From Zeimonas sp964481165 (GTDB lineage Bacteria > Pseudomonadota > Gammaproteobacteria > Burkholderiales > Burkholderiaceae_E): a stretch of 64,000 nucleotides of DNA. Of the stretch, positions 42,363 to 53,369 are shown piece after piece. Numbering within the stretch: position 1 is the stretch's first letter; each line of letters begins with the position of its first letter. Under the pieces are notes generated by a model. The model searched no databases and was not told where the DNA came from. It was given only the letters and a program-made list of their open reading frames with translations. The DNA lies in the NCBI GenBank assembly GCA_964481165.1, contig CAYZYC010000001.1, positions 12,431-76,430 on the forward strand, given 5' to 3'. The translations under genes and the position numbers were made by a program.

Positions 42363-43361
42363 TCAGGCGAGCCGGACGAGCTGCTTGCCGACGTTGCGTC
42401 CCGCGAGCAGCCCGATGAACGCTTCGGGAGCCTGTTCGAGCCCCTGCGCGACGGTTTCGCGATAGCGCAGTTGGCTGCTCGCCACGAGGGCACCGAGTTC
42501 GTGCAGCGCCGTCGGCCACACGTCCATGTGTTCGGAGACGATGAAGCCCTCGACGCGCAGGCGGTTGACGAGCACCGAACGGAACTGCGTCATCGGCATC
42601 GGTTGTCCGCTGTAGCCCGAGATCAGCCCGCAGACGGCGACGCGTCCGAACGCGTTCATGCGCCGCAGGACCGTGTCGAGCACTTCGCCGCCGACGTTCT
42701 CGAACAGCCCGTCGACGCCGTCGGGCGTGGCCGCACGCAGGTCGTCGTACAGGCGCCCCGCCTTGTAGTCGACACACGCATCGAAGCCGTATTCATCGGT
42801 GACGATGCCGCACTTGAGCGGGCCTCCGGCGATTCCGACGACGCGGCAGCCGGCGCGCTTCGCAAGTTGCCCGACGACCGAACCGACGGCGCCGCTCGCT
42901 GCCGAAACGACGATCGTCTCGCCCGGCTTCGGGACGATGATCCGGTTCAGTCCGTACCAGGCGGTGACGCCCGGCATGCCGACCGCGCCGAGATACGCCG
43001 ACAGCGGAATCCGCGAGGTGTCGACCTTCATCAGGCTTCGGCCGTCGGACACGCCGTAGAGTTGCCAACCGAGCATGCCGACGACATGGTCGCCGGCGGC
43101 GAAACCCGGATTGCGGCTCTCGACGACTTCGCCCGCCGTGCCGCCGATCATCACCTCGTCGAGCGCCTGCGCCGCCGCGTACGACTTCGCGTCGTCCATG
43201 CGCCCGCGCATGTACGGGTCGAGCGACAGGAAATGGTTGCGCACGAGCACCTGGCCGTCGGCGAGCGGCGGCACCGGCGCTTCGTCGAGCCGGAAGTCTT
43301 CGGGCGATGCGAGACCCTGCGGCCGGCGCGCGAGCAGGATGCGGCGGTTCAGTGCAGTCAT
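42363..43361 (-). CDS. NADP-dependent MDR-family oxidoreductase (CurA/PTGR-like)
   Basis: The 332-residue medium-chain reductase without zinc ligands matches the leukotriene B4 dehydrogenase/CurA group: N-R-R-I-L-L-A-R-R-P-Q-G near the start, L-S-L-D-P-Y-M-R-G-R-M, G-M-P-G-V-T-A-W-Y-G-L near 130, cofactor loop S-A-A-S-G-A-V-G-S-V-V-G-Q and N-V-G-G-E-V-L-D near 225. Members reduce alpha,beta-unsaturated ketones or aldehydes with NADPH. AAGGAGA precedes ATG 43361. Its presence between two SDRs suggests successive reduction or oxidation steps on one substrate. Confidence 0.9.
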   Translation of the reverse strand: MTALNRRILLARRPQGLASPEDFRLDEAPVPPLADGQVLVRNHFLSLDPYMRGRMDDAKSYAAAQALDEVMIGGTAGEVVESRNPGFAAGDHVVGMLGWQLYGVSDGRSLMKVDTSRIPLSAYLGAVGMPGVTAWYGLNRIIVPKPGETIVVSAASGAVGSVVGQLAKRAGCRVVGIAGGPLKCGIVTDEYGFDACVDYKAGRLYDDLRAATPDGVDGLFENVGGEVLDTVLRRMNAFGRVAVCGLISGYSGQPMPMTQFRSVLVNRLRVEGFIVSEHMDVWPTALHELGALVASSQLRYRETVAQGLEQAPEAFIGLLAGRNVGKQLVRLA

Positions 43362-43372
43362 GGGCGTCTCCT

Positions 43373-44149
43373 TCAGACGGCGGTCACGCCGCCATCGACG
43401 GCGAGGATCTGTCCCGTGATGTGCTTGCCCGCGTCCGAGCAGAAAAGCACCGCGGCACCCTTGAGGTCCTCGTCGTCGCCGAGCCGCTGCAGCGGCGTGC
43501 GGGCGATGACGTCGTCGCCGATCGTCTCGAGCGTCGCGCGGGTCATCTTCGAGGGGAAGAACCCCGGCGCGAGCGCGTTGACGGTGATTCCGTACGGGCC
43601 CCATTCGCCGGCGAGCGCACGCGTGAAATTGACCAGGCCGCCCTTGGTCGTGTTGTAGGCGAGCGTGGGGTTCGTCCCGGTCGGATTGCCCCGCAGTCCG
43701 GCGATCGACGCGACGATCAGGACGCGTCCGTAACCGCGCGGGATCATCGAGCGTTTGCCGATCTGCTGCGTGAGCAGGAACACGCCGGTGAGATTCAGGT
43801 TCACCAGCTTCATCCACGCTTCGAGCGGATGGTCTGCCGTGGGCGCGCCCCAGGTCGCGCCTGCGTTGTTGACCAGGATGTCGCAATGGCCGAGCCGATC
43901 GAGCGCGGCTTCGGCGAACGCGGTGACGGCGTCGGGCTGGCCGAGGTCGCTCGCGATCGCGTGCGCCTGCACTCCCTGTCCCTGCAGATGCGCGACGGCC
44001 GCGTCGAGCTCGGCCTGCCTGCGGGCGGTCAACAGCACTTCCGCGCCCATTTCGCCGAGCGCCTCGGCGATCTGCAGGCCGAGTCCCCGGGATCCTCCCG
44101 TGACGATCGCCTTGCGGCCCTGCAGGGACATCGCCTTTCGTACCGACAT
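43373..44149 (-). CDS. SDR-family oxidoreductase (FabG-like)
   Basis: The 258-residue enzyme has T-G-G-S-R-G-L-G (18-25), the Arg pair after strand 2 (L-L-T-A-R-R) that favours NADP, N-N-A-G-A-T-W near 94, catalytic Ser in I-V-A-S-I-A-G, Y-N-T-T-K-G-G with Tyr and Lys, and the ending V-D-G-G. GGGAGAC lies before ATG 44149; a second Met six codons later is possible. It resembles gluconate- or 3-oxoacyl-type reductases. It precedes the MDR reductase by 11 bases. Confidence 0.89.
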   Translation of the reverse strand: MSVRKAMSLQGRKAIVTGGSRGLGLQIAEALGEMGAEVLLTARRQAELDAAVAHLQGQGVQAHAIASDLGQPDAVTAFAEAALDRLGHCDILVNNAGATWGAPTADHPLEAWMKLVNLNLTGVFLLTQQIGKRSMIPRGYGRVLIVASIAGLRGNPTGTNPTLAYNTTKGGLVNFTRALAGEWGPYGITVNALAPGFFPSKMTRATLETIGDDVIARTPLQRLGDDEDLKGAAVLFCSDAGKHITGQILAVDGGVTAV

Positions 44150-44193
44150 CCGCGTCTCCCTCGGTGGCGTACTTCGTGGCGTACCCGGCGGCC

Positions 44194-45126
44194 TCAGTGA
44201 CGAAGCCCGCGCAGGTCGAACTCGGCGAGCGCCGCGCGCGCGACCGGGCCGCCCCACTCCGGAACGAAATGCCCCGCGTCGGCCAGTCGCATCGGCTCGG
44301 GGCAGCCGCGTATCACCGAACGCAGCGGCAGCATCGCTTCCTCGCCGAGGACCGGATCACGCAGGCCGATCGCCATGAAACCGCGCCCTTGCCACGACTC
44401 GCGCCACCACTGCCCGGCACGCGCCGACAGTTCGACGCCCGGCTCGTCCGGCGCCTCGGGAACGATGTTCGGGAACGCCCGTAGCGCGGCCTTGTACCGG
44501 ACATCGGGAAACGGCGCGTCGTAGCCCGCGGCTTCCGAAGGGCTCATGTCGGGCTTGCCGCGCATCAGCATCCGGCCCACGGCGAGATCGGGCGTGCGAT
44601 TCGAGTATGCGCGCCATTGCTCGAAACCGCGTGTCGGACTCGTTCCGACCGCAAGCGCCGTGTTCATCACCAGCAGCCGCGTGAAGCGGTCGGGCATGTC
44701 CGGAGGAAGCGTGAGTCCGAGCAGGCCGCCCCAGTCCTGGCACACGAGCAGCACGTCGTGCAGGTCGAGCCGTTCGATCAGTCGCTGCAGCAGCGTTCGG
44801 TGCCACACGAAGCTGTGCGCCGACTCGTCGACCGGCTTGTCGGAGCGGCCGAATCCCGGCATGTCGGGGGCGACGACGCGCAATCCGGCTTCGACGAACA
44901 CCGGGATCATCCTGCGATACAGGTAGCTCCACGTCGGATTGCCGTGCAGGCACAGCGCGGTGCCGTGTTGTGCCGTGCCCTCGTCGACGTAGTGCACGCG
45001 CATGCCTTCGTAGCCGGGCAGGTCGTCGACGTAACGCGGCGCGAACGGGAAGTCGAGAAGCTGCTCGAAGCGCTCGTCGGGCGTGCGCAGGCAATTCACC
45101 GAATGCGCGCTCGGGTTCCGCGCCAT
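44194..45126 (-). CDS. Haloalkane dehalogenase, DhlA-like (HLD-I)
   Basis: The 310-residue alpha/beta hydrolase resembles Xanthobacter DhlA over its whole length. Landmarks are R-T-P-D-E-R-F, D-D-L-P-G-Y-E-G-M-R-V-H-Y, H-G-N-P-T-W (61-66), the nucleophile Asp131 in Q-D-W-G-G, acid Asp257 in G-L-R-D-P and base His286 in D-A-G-H-F. Both halide-binding Trp residues of this subfamily are kept (Trp132 and Trp171 in the cap). DhlA's Glu56 is replaced by Asn63. It should cleave carbon-halogen bonds to alcohols, or act on a related substrate such as an epoxide or ester. It lies inside a beta-oxidation-type operon. Confidence 0.88.
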   Translation of the reverse strand: MARNPSAHSVNCLRTPDERFEQLLDFPFAPRYVDDLPGYEGMRVHYVDEGTAQHGTALCLHGNPTWSYLYRRMIPVFVEAGLRVVAPDMPGFGRSDKPVDESAHSFVWHRTLLQRLIERLDLHDVLLVCQDWGGLLGLTLPPDMPDRFTRLLVMNTALAVGTSPTRGFEQWRAYSNRTPDLAVGRMLMRGKPDMSPSEAAGYDAPFPDVRYKAALRAFPNIVPEAPDEPGVELSARAGQWWRESWQGRGFMAIGLRDPVLGEEAMLPLRSVIRGCPEPMRLADAGHFVPEWGGPVARAALAEFDLRGLRH

Positions 45127-45133
45127 CGCCGGC

Positions 45134-46312
45134 TCAGACGATCTCGAACAGACCCGCGGCGCCCATGCCGCCGCCCACGCACATCGTCACGACGGCATTG
45201 CGCGCACCGCGGCGCCGGCCTTCGATCAGCGCGTGCCCGGTGAGCCGCTGGCCGCTCATGCCGTACGGGTGGCCGACGGCGATCGCGCCTCCGTTGACGT
45301 TGAGCCGCTCGTCGGGAATGCCGAGCCGGTCGCGGCAGTAGATCACCTGCACGGCGAAGGCCTCGTTGAGCTCCCACAGGTCGATGTCTTCGATCTTCAG
45401 CCCGGCGCGCCGCAACAGTTTCGGGACCGCGAAAACCGGCCCGATGCCCATCTCGTCGGGTTCGCAACCGGCCACGGCGAATCCGCGGAAGATGCCCAGC
45501 GGCTTCAGCCCGCGCCGTTCGGCGAGTTTCGCGTCCATCACCACGCACGCACCGGCGCCGTCCGAGAACTGGCTCGCGTTGCCCGCGCTGATGACGCCGC
45601 CCGGCAGCGCCGAGCGGATCTGCGAAACCGCCTCGAGCGTCGTTCCGGGGCGCCGCCCTTCGTCGTCGTCGAGCGTGACTTCGCGCGTGCCGAGTTGCCC
45701 GCTCGCCTTGTCGGCGACCGCCATCCGCACCGTGATCGGCACGATCTCGTCGCGGAACCTGCCCTCCTCGGCCGCCGCGCACGCGCGCTGCTGGCTGCGC
45801 GCGCCGTATTCGTCCTGGCGTTCGCGCGCGATCGCGTACCGCCGGGCGACGGTCTCGGCCGTCTGCAGCATCGGCCAGTAGACCTCGGGTTTCGACCGGT
45901 TCAGGTGCTTGTCGAAGAACATGTGGCGATTCGCCTCGTTCTGCACGCACGAGATCGACTCGAGCCCGCCCGCGACGTAGACGTCGCCTTCGCCGGCGAT
46001 GATCCGCTGCGCCGCCATCGCGATCGTCTGCAGGCCCGACGAGCAGAAGCGGTTGACCGTCGCACCGGCGACGGTCACCGGGCATCCTGCCGACAACGCG
46101 ATCTGGCGCGCGATGTTCGCGCCGGTGGCGCCCTCGGGAGTCGCACAGCCCATCAGCACGTCGTCGACTTCGCCCGCCTCGATTCCGGCGCGCTCGATCG
46201 CGGCGCGCACGACATGGCCGCCCATGGTGGCGCCGTGCGTCATGTTCAGCGCGCCGCGCCAGGACTTGGCCAGCCCGGTGCGGGCCGTCGACACGATTAC
46301 TGCCTCACGCAT
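45134..46312 (-). CDS. Acetyl-CoA C-acyltransferase (thiolase)
   Basis: The 392-residue thiolase has the acyl-accepting Cys90 in N-R-F-C-S-S-G, the G-H-P-Y-G-M-S-G motif with catalytic His near 346 and the second Cys in M-C-V-G-G-G-M-G near 379. N-E-A-F-A sits near 315. It cleaves 3-ketoacyl-CoA with CoA to acetyl-CoA and a shortened acyl-CoA. It follows the multifunctional enzyme by 21 bases; the two supply the last three steps of beta-oxidation. Confidence 0.93.
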   Translation of the reverse strand: MREAVIVSTARTGLAKSWRGALNMTHGATMGGHVVRAAIERAGIEAGEVDDVLMGCATPEGATGANIARQIALSAGCPVTVAGATVNRFCSSGLQTIAMAAQRIIAGEGDVYVAGGLESISCVQNEANRHMFFDKHLNRSKPEVYWPMLQTAETVARRYAIARERQDEYGARSQQRACAAAEEGRFRDEIVPITVRMAVADKASGQLGTREVTLDDDEGRRPGTTLEAVSQIRSALPGGVISAGNASQFSDGAGACVVMDAKLAERRGLKPLGIFRGFAVAGCEPDEMGIGPVFAVPKLLRRAGLKIEDIDLWELNEAFAVQVIYCRDRLGIPDERLNVNGGAIAVGHPYGMSGQRLTGHALIEGRRRGARNAVVTMCVGGGMGAAGLFEIV

Positions 46313-46333
46313 GATTTCCGTTCCCCTGCGGTT

Positions 46334-48427
46334 TCAACCGTTGAAGCCGCGGCCCTCGGCCACGAGCCTTGCGAGCAATGGCGCGGGCTTCCAGAAGGAA
46401 GCGTCGCCGTGCGGATTCGCTGCGAAGTCCGCCATCCGGTTCGTCACGTTGTACAGGCCGACCATGTCGGCGTAGAGCATCGGTCCGCCGCGCCACAACG
46501 GGAATCCGTATCCGGTCAGGTAGATCATGTCGATGTCCGAGGCGCGCATCGCGATGCCCTCCTCGAGGATCTTCGCGCCTTCGTTCACCAGCGCGAAGAC
46601 GAGTCGATGGACGATCTCGTCGTCGGACAGCTTGCGCGGCTTCACGCCGATCGCGGCACGGTGCGCTGCGATCAACTCGTCGACCGCGGCATCGGGCGCC
46701 GGGTCGCGCTTTCCGGGCACGTATCGATACCAGCCCGCGCCGGTCTTCTGGCCGAAGCGGCCGAGCTCGCAGAGCTTGTCGGCGATGCCCGGATACTCCA
46801 TGTCGGGACGCTCGGCGCGACGGCGCTTGCGGATGTACCAGCCGACGTCGTTGCCTGCCAGGTCGCTCATCCGGAACGGCCCCATCGCGAAACCGAACTT
46901 CTCGATCGCGCGATCCACCTGTTGCGGCGTCGCGCCTTCCTCGAGCATGTACAGCGCCTGGCGCAGGTACTGCTCGATCATCCGGTTGCCGATGAAACCG
47001 TCGCAGACCCCCGAGACGACCCCGGTCTTGCGCAGTTTCTTCGACAACTGCATCGTCGTCGCGAGCACTTCGGGCGAGGTCTTCGCGCCGCGCACGATCT
47101 CGAGCAGTTTCATCACGTTGGCCGGCGAGAAGAAGTGCGTGCCGATCACGTCCTGCGGCCGTTTCGTGAACGACGCGATGCGGTCCACGTCGAGCGTGGA
47201 AGTGTTCGTGGCGAGGATCGCGCCGGACTTCATCACCTCGTCGAGCTTGCGGAATACCGTCTCCTTGACCGCCATGTCCTCGAACACCGCCTCGACGACG
47301 ATGTCGGCGTCGCCGATGTCGGCGTAATCGAGTGTCGGCCGGACGAGCGCCATGCGCCGCTCGACGTCTTCGGCGCTCATGCGGCCCTTCTTCGCCGAGC
47401 TCTCGTAGTTCCTGCGGATCGTCGCCATGCCGTTGTCGAGCGCTTCCTGCTTCATCTCGAGCAGCGCGACCGGGATCCCGGCGTTGGCGAAGTTCATCGC
47501 GATGCCGGCGCCCATCGTTCCCGCGCCGATGACCGCCGCCGATGCGATGGTGCGGGTCGGCGTCTTCTCGGGCACGTCCGGGATCTTGCTCGCGGCGCGT
47601 TCGGCGAAGAACGCGTGCCGCAACGCCCGCGACTCGGGCGTCTGCACGAGTTCGAGGAACAGCCGGCGCTCGTTCGCCAGTCCTTCTTCGAAGTTTCCGC
47701 CGATCGAGCCGGCGATCGCGTCGATGCACCGGGTCGGCGCCGGGAAGTTCTTCGCGACGCTGGCGACGGTGTTCTTCGAGAACTGCAGGAAGGCCTCGGC
47801 GTCTTCGTGATCGACCTTCAGGTCGCGCACCTTGGGCAGGCCGCGGTTCTCGGCCAGCGCCCTGCCGGCGAACGCGACCGCGCCCTGGACGAGATCGCCG
47901 TCGACGATCTCGTCGAACAGTTTCGTGCCGGCGAACTTCTCGGACTTCACCGCTTCGCCGGTGACGATCATGTTGACCGCCATCTCCAGCGGCACGACGC
48001 GCGGCAGGCGCTGCGTGCCGCCGGCGCCGGGAAGGATGCCGAGCTTGACTTCCGGCAGCGCGATCGACGCTCCGGGCGAGGCGACGCGGAAATGGCAGGC
48101 CAGCGAGAGCTCGAGGCCGCCGCCCATCGCGACCGCGTGGATCGCCGCGACCACCGGCTTGCTGCTCTGCTCGATCGTGCGGATGACCGTGTGCAGCGTC
48201 GGTTCGGCAAGCGCCTTCGGCGTATTGAACTCGCGGATGTCGGCGCCGCCCGAGAACGCCTTGCCCGCCCCGTGAATGACGATCGCCCGGATCGCGGGAT
48301 CCGCCTGCGCCCGGCGCAGGCCCTCGACGAGGCCGACGCGCAACTCGTAGCCGAGCCCGTTCACCGGCGGGTTGTCCATCGTGAGGACGGCGATTTCGCC
48401 CTGGGGGGCGTAGTGCAATTGGGTCAT
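46334..48427 (-). CDS. Bifunctional enoyl-CoA hydratase / 3-hydroxyacyl-CoA dehydrogenase
   Basis: The 697-residue protein joins a crotonase domain (1-185; A-F-S-G-G-A-D-I oxyanion hole, A-M-G-G-G-L-E-L-S-L-A and L-G-I-L-P-G-A-G-G-T-Q-R with its Glu in E-V-K) to a 3-hydroxyacyl-CoA dehydrogenase (Rossmann G-A-G-T-M-G-A-G-I near 295; H-F-F-S-P-A-N-V-M with catalytic His; two C-terminal 3HCDH segments). Its length and order fit the FadJ/peroxisomal L-bifunctional group. It hydrates trans-2-enoyl-CoA and oxidises the 3-hydroxy product with NAD. It heads the minus-strand catabolic run. Confidence 0.93.
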   Translation of the reverse strand: MTQLHYAPQGEIAVLTMDNPPVNGLGYELRVGLVEGLRRAQADPAIRAIVIHGAGKAFSGGADIREFNTPKALAEPTLHTVIRTIEQSSKPVVAAIHAVAMGGGLELSLACHFRVASPGASIALPEVKLGILPGAGGTQRLPRVVPLEMAVNMIVTGEAVKSEKFAGTKLFDEIVDGDLVQGAVAFAGRALAENRGLPKVRDLKVDHEDAEAFLQFSKNTVASVAKNFPAPTRCIDAIAGSIGGNFEEGLANERRLFLELVQTPESRALRHAFFAERAASKIPDVPEKTPTRTIASAAVIGAGTMGAGIAMNFANAGIPVALLEMKQEALDNGMATIRRNYESSAKKGRMSAEDVERRMALVRPTLDYADIGDADIVVEAVFEDMAVKETVFRKLDEVMKSGAILATNTSTLDVDRIASFTKRPQDVIGTHFFSPANVMKLLEIVRGAKTSPEVLATTMQLSKKLRKTGVVSGVCDGFIGNRMIEQYLRQALYMLEEGATPQQVDRAIEKFGFAMGPFRMSDLAGNDVGWYIRKRRRAERPDMEYPGIADKLCELGRFGQKTGAGWYRYVPGKRDPAPDAAVDELIAAHRAAIGVKPRKLSDDEIVHRLVFALVNEGAKILEEGIAMRASDIDMIYLTGYGFPLWRGGPMLYADMVGLYNVTNRMADFAANPHGDASFWKPAPLLARLVAEGRGFNG

Positions 48428-48611
48428 TTGGGGGGCTTCCGGAAGTGACGGAACTGCTCAGGGGGAGTGTAACCGAGCGGTTCTTCGTCTTTTGTGCGCG
48501 CTCCGCACGGTATCTGCGGCGAGTGCCCGTGCGCGTGGCCGCGCGCGCGGCACCGCACCGGGGCTTTCGCTCCCGGCACCGCGCGGAGCGAACACAGAAC
48601 GCCCAACACCA
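48428..48611. other. 184-base gap between trpS and the FadB-type gene
   Basis: I see no gene. It holds a 10-base palindrome CTTCCGGAAG (48436-48445) nine bases before the FadB-type start, a TACACT minus-strand hexamer at 48466-48471 that could be a weak -10 box, and alternating CG runs able to fold, perhaps ending the trpS transcript. Nothing resembles a tRNA. Confidence 0.4.
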
Positions 48612-49618
48612 TCACAAGCGAAGTCCGACCGCGCGGCGCAAGCGTTCCATGAAAGGCACGGCGACTTCCCGCGCCTTGCGCGCGCCGGCGACCAGGATGT
48701 CGTCGACCTCCTGCGGATTCGCGACGAGCGCTTCGTAGCGTTCGCGCATCGGCGCGAGTTCGGCCTCGACCAGCGCGTACAGCCGCTCCTTGGCCGCTCC
48801 CCAGCCGAGACCCTCTTCGAGTTCGGCCTGGAAGCGCGCCGCGTCGCCGGGTTCGGCGAACGCGCGGTAGATCGCATGGACCTGCGAATTCTCCGCGTCC
48901 TTCGGTTCGCCGGGGACGCGCGAATCGGTGACGATGCGCCGGATCGAAGCGTGCAGCCGCTTCGAGCCCCCGTCGAACAGCGCGATCGTGTTGTCGTAGC
49001 TCTTCGACATCTTGCGTCCGTCCAGTCCGGGCAGCGTCGCGACATGCTCCTCGACCAGCGCCTGCGGCAGCACGAAGGGGCCCTCGCCGTCGCCGAATAC
49101 CCGATTGAATCGCTGGGCGATGTCGCGCGCCATTTCGACGTGCTGCACCTGGTCGCGCCCGACCGGCACGAACCGCGCGTTGAACAGCAGGATGTCGGCC
49201 GCCATCAGCAGCGGATAGCCGAACAGGCCCATGCTGATGCCCGCATCGGGATCGTCGCCCGCGGCGTCGTTGCGATCGACGGCGGCCTTGTACGCGTGCG
49301 CGCGGTTCATCAGCCCCTTGGACGTAACGCAACCGAGAATCCAGGTGAGCTCGGGAATCTCGGGAATGTCGGACTGGCGGTACAGCGTGACCTGCTCCGG
49401 GTCGAGTCCGGCGGCGAGCCAGCTCGCGGCGATCTGCAGGCGCGACTGCCGCACGCGCGCAGGCTCGTCGCACTTGACGAGCGCGTGCAGGTCGGCCAGG
49501 AACAGGAACGAATCGAAGCGCCGATCGCGGCTCGCCTGCACCGTCGGACGGATCGCGCCGACGTAGTTCCCGAGGTGCGGGGTACCCGTCGTCGTGATTC
49601 CGGTGAGGACGCGCTCGT

Positions 49619-49622
<4 letters not shown>
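48612..49622 (-). CDS. trpS: Tryptophan-tRNA ligase
   Basis: The 336-residue class I synthetase charges tRNA-Trp. The HIGH motif appears as T-P-H-L-G-N-Y near 14, the KMSKS motif as G-R-K-M-S-K-S-Y near 200 and the substrate-binding D-Q-V-Q-H-V-E near 147. Length equals E. coli TrpS (334). The start ATG overlaps the acnA stop by 4 bases (ATGA), so trpS is read from the acnA transcript and translation may be coupled. Confidence 0.95.
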
Positions 49623-52492
<2,870 letters not shown>

Positions 52493-52540
52493 GCGATGCC
52501 TCCTCGTCGATCGGGTCTTGGCCGCGGCCTTCAGAGCCCA

Positions 52541-52549
52541 TGCTATAAC
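52541..52549 (+). promoter_or_regulatory. Extended -10 promoter for the small secreted protein gene
   Basis: TGCTATAAC is an extended -10 element (TGn then TATAAC). Transcription would start near 52556, giving a leader of about 34 bases with a strong GAGGGGGA ribosome binding site before the TTG start. It lies in the 97-base divergent gap with acnA. Confidence 0.5.
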
Positions 52550-52589
52550 CGCAGCGTGCGTCGAAGACGCAGCCAGAGGGGGAATAACC

Positions 52590-52931
52590 TTGCGCCTGTC
52601 CCTCCACTTCCTTGCCGGCCCGATCGCAATGGCCAGCGCCTCGGCGCTGCTCGCGGCCGAGCCCGGCGTGCGAATCATCGAGCCGGCCGACGGCGCGAAG
52701 CTCGATGCAATGCAACAGCACCGGCTCGTCTACGAGGTGCAGCCCGGGCCGCGCGGCGATCACGTCCACGTCTACGTCGACGACAAGGAGGTGGGGATCC
52801 TGCGACAGCTGAAGGGAAGCTACACCTTCGAGACGCTCGCTCCGGGCACGCGACGGATCTGCGTGAAGGTCGTCAACAAGGCGCACACGCCGATCGGCAT
52901 CGAGGACTGCGTGACCGCGCAGCTCGACTGA
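52590..52931 (+). CDS. Small secreted protein, unknown function (TTG start)
   Basis: The 113-residue product begins with TTG after GAGGGGGAATAACC, a very strong ribosome binding site. It has a signal peptide (RLSLHFLAGPIAMASASALL, cut near A-A-E). The mature part is a beta-rich domain with G-D-H-V-H-V-Y-V-D-D-K-E-V-G, L-K-G-S-Y-T-F-E-T-L-A-P-G and C-V-K-V-V-N-K-A-H. It resembles small periplasmic domains such as DUF4399/DUF6130, but I cannot fix the family. An internal ATG at 52629 would lose the signal. A small membrane protein follows 23 bases later. Confidence 0.72.
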   Translation: MRLSLHFLAGPIAMASASALLAAEPGVRIIEPADGAKLDAMQQHRLVYEVQPGPRGDHVHVYVDDKEVGILRQLKGSYTFETLAPGTRRICVKVVNKAHTPIGIEDCVTAQLD

Positions 52932-52954
52932 CCCGGCATCCGCGTGTCGCGCGC

Positions 52955-53362
52955 ATGGAGAACCTCGCCTACGCGCTGGTGCAACTCGTCCACAACTTCG
53001 GGGCCGCGGCAGTGACCGGCGGTGCGATCGCCGCCTGGTGGCCGTCGGTGCAGCCGCCGCACGCGCAGCGCCGCCTGGCCTGGCTGGTCGCCGGCGCGTG
53101 GATCGCGCAATTCGCCAGCGGCGCGCTGTTCGGCGTCGTGAGCTTCGCCTGGTACGGACAGTTCCCGGACATCGCACCGCCGGCGCGCGTCGCACTCGTC
53201 GTCAAGCTGCTCTGCGCGTTCGGCGGTGTCGCGCTCGTCGCGGCGTTGCTGCTTCGGGGACAGCGCTGGACCGAACCCGCCCGGCTGCGCGCGTGGCGTG
53301 CACTCGCCGGGTTCGGCGTCGTCGCGCTGGCGGCGGCGGCGTTCCTGCGCTGGTTCTCGTGA
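52955..53362 (+). CDS. Small four-helix inner-membrane protein, unknown function
   Basis: The 135-residue protein has four hydrophobic helices (about 8-28, 42-62, 76-100 and 113-133). Features include V-Q-L-V-H-N-F-G-A-A-A-V-T-G-G in helix 1, with a His placed as in CopD-like or cytochrome-b561-like proteins, and F-A-W-Y-G-Q-F-P-D between helices 2 and 3. No known family is certain. It follows the secreted small protein in the same direction, so the pair may act together. The convergent acyl-CoA synthetase gene ends 7 bases away. Confidence 0.7.
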   Translation: MENLAYALVQLVHNFGAAAVTGGAIAAWWPSVQPPHAQRRLAWLVAGAWIAQFASGALFGVVSFAWYGQFPDIAPPARVALVVKLLCAFGGVALVAALLLRGQRWTEPARLRAWRALAGFGVVALAAAAFLRWFS

Positions 53363-53369
53363 CCGGCGC

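Noticed and set aside
41485..44149. The two SDR genes as a tandem duplication
   Set aside because: They differ in cofactor-specificity residues, in length (290 and 258) and in active-site context, and an MDR reductase gene lies between them.
40023..48427. The catabolic run as a secondary-metabolite gene cluster
   Set aside because: No polyketide synthase, peptide synthetase, terpene cyclase or tailoring-specific genes; all members are ordinary catabolic families.
48436..48445. Palindrome CTTCCGGAAG as a fatty-acid regulator (FadR/PsrA) site before the FadB-type gene
   Set aside because: It does not match the known PsrA or FadR consensus, and short palindromes of this type are frequent in GC-rich DNA.
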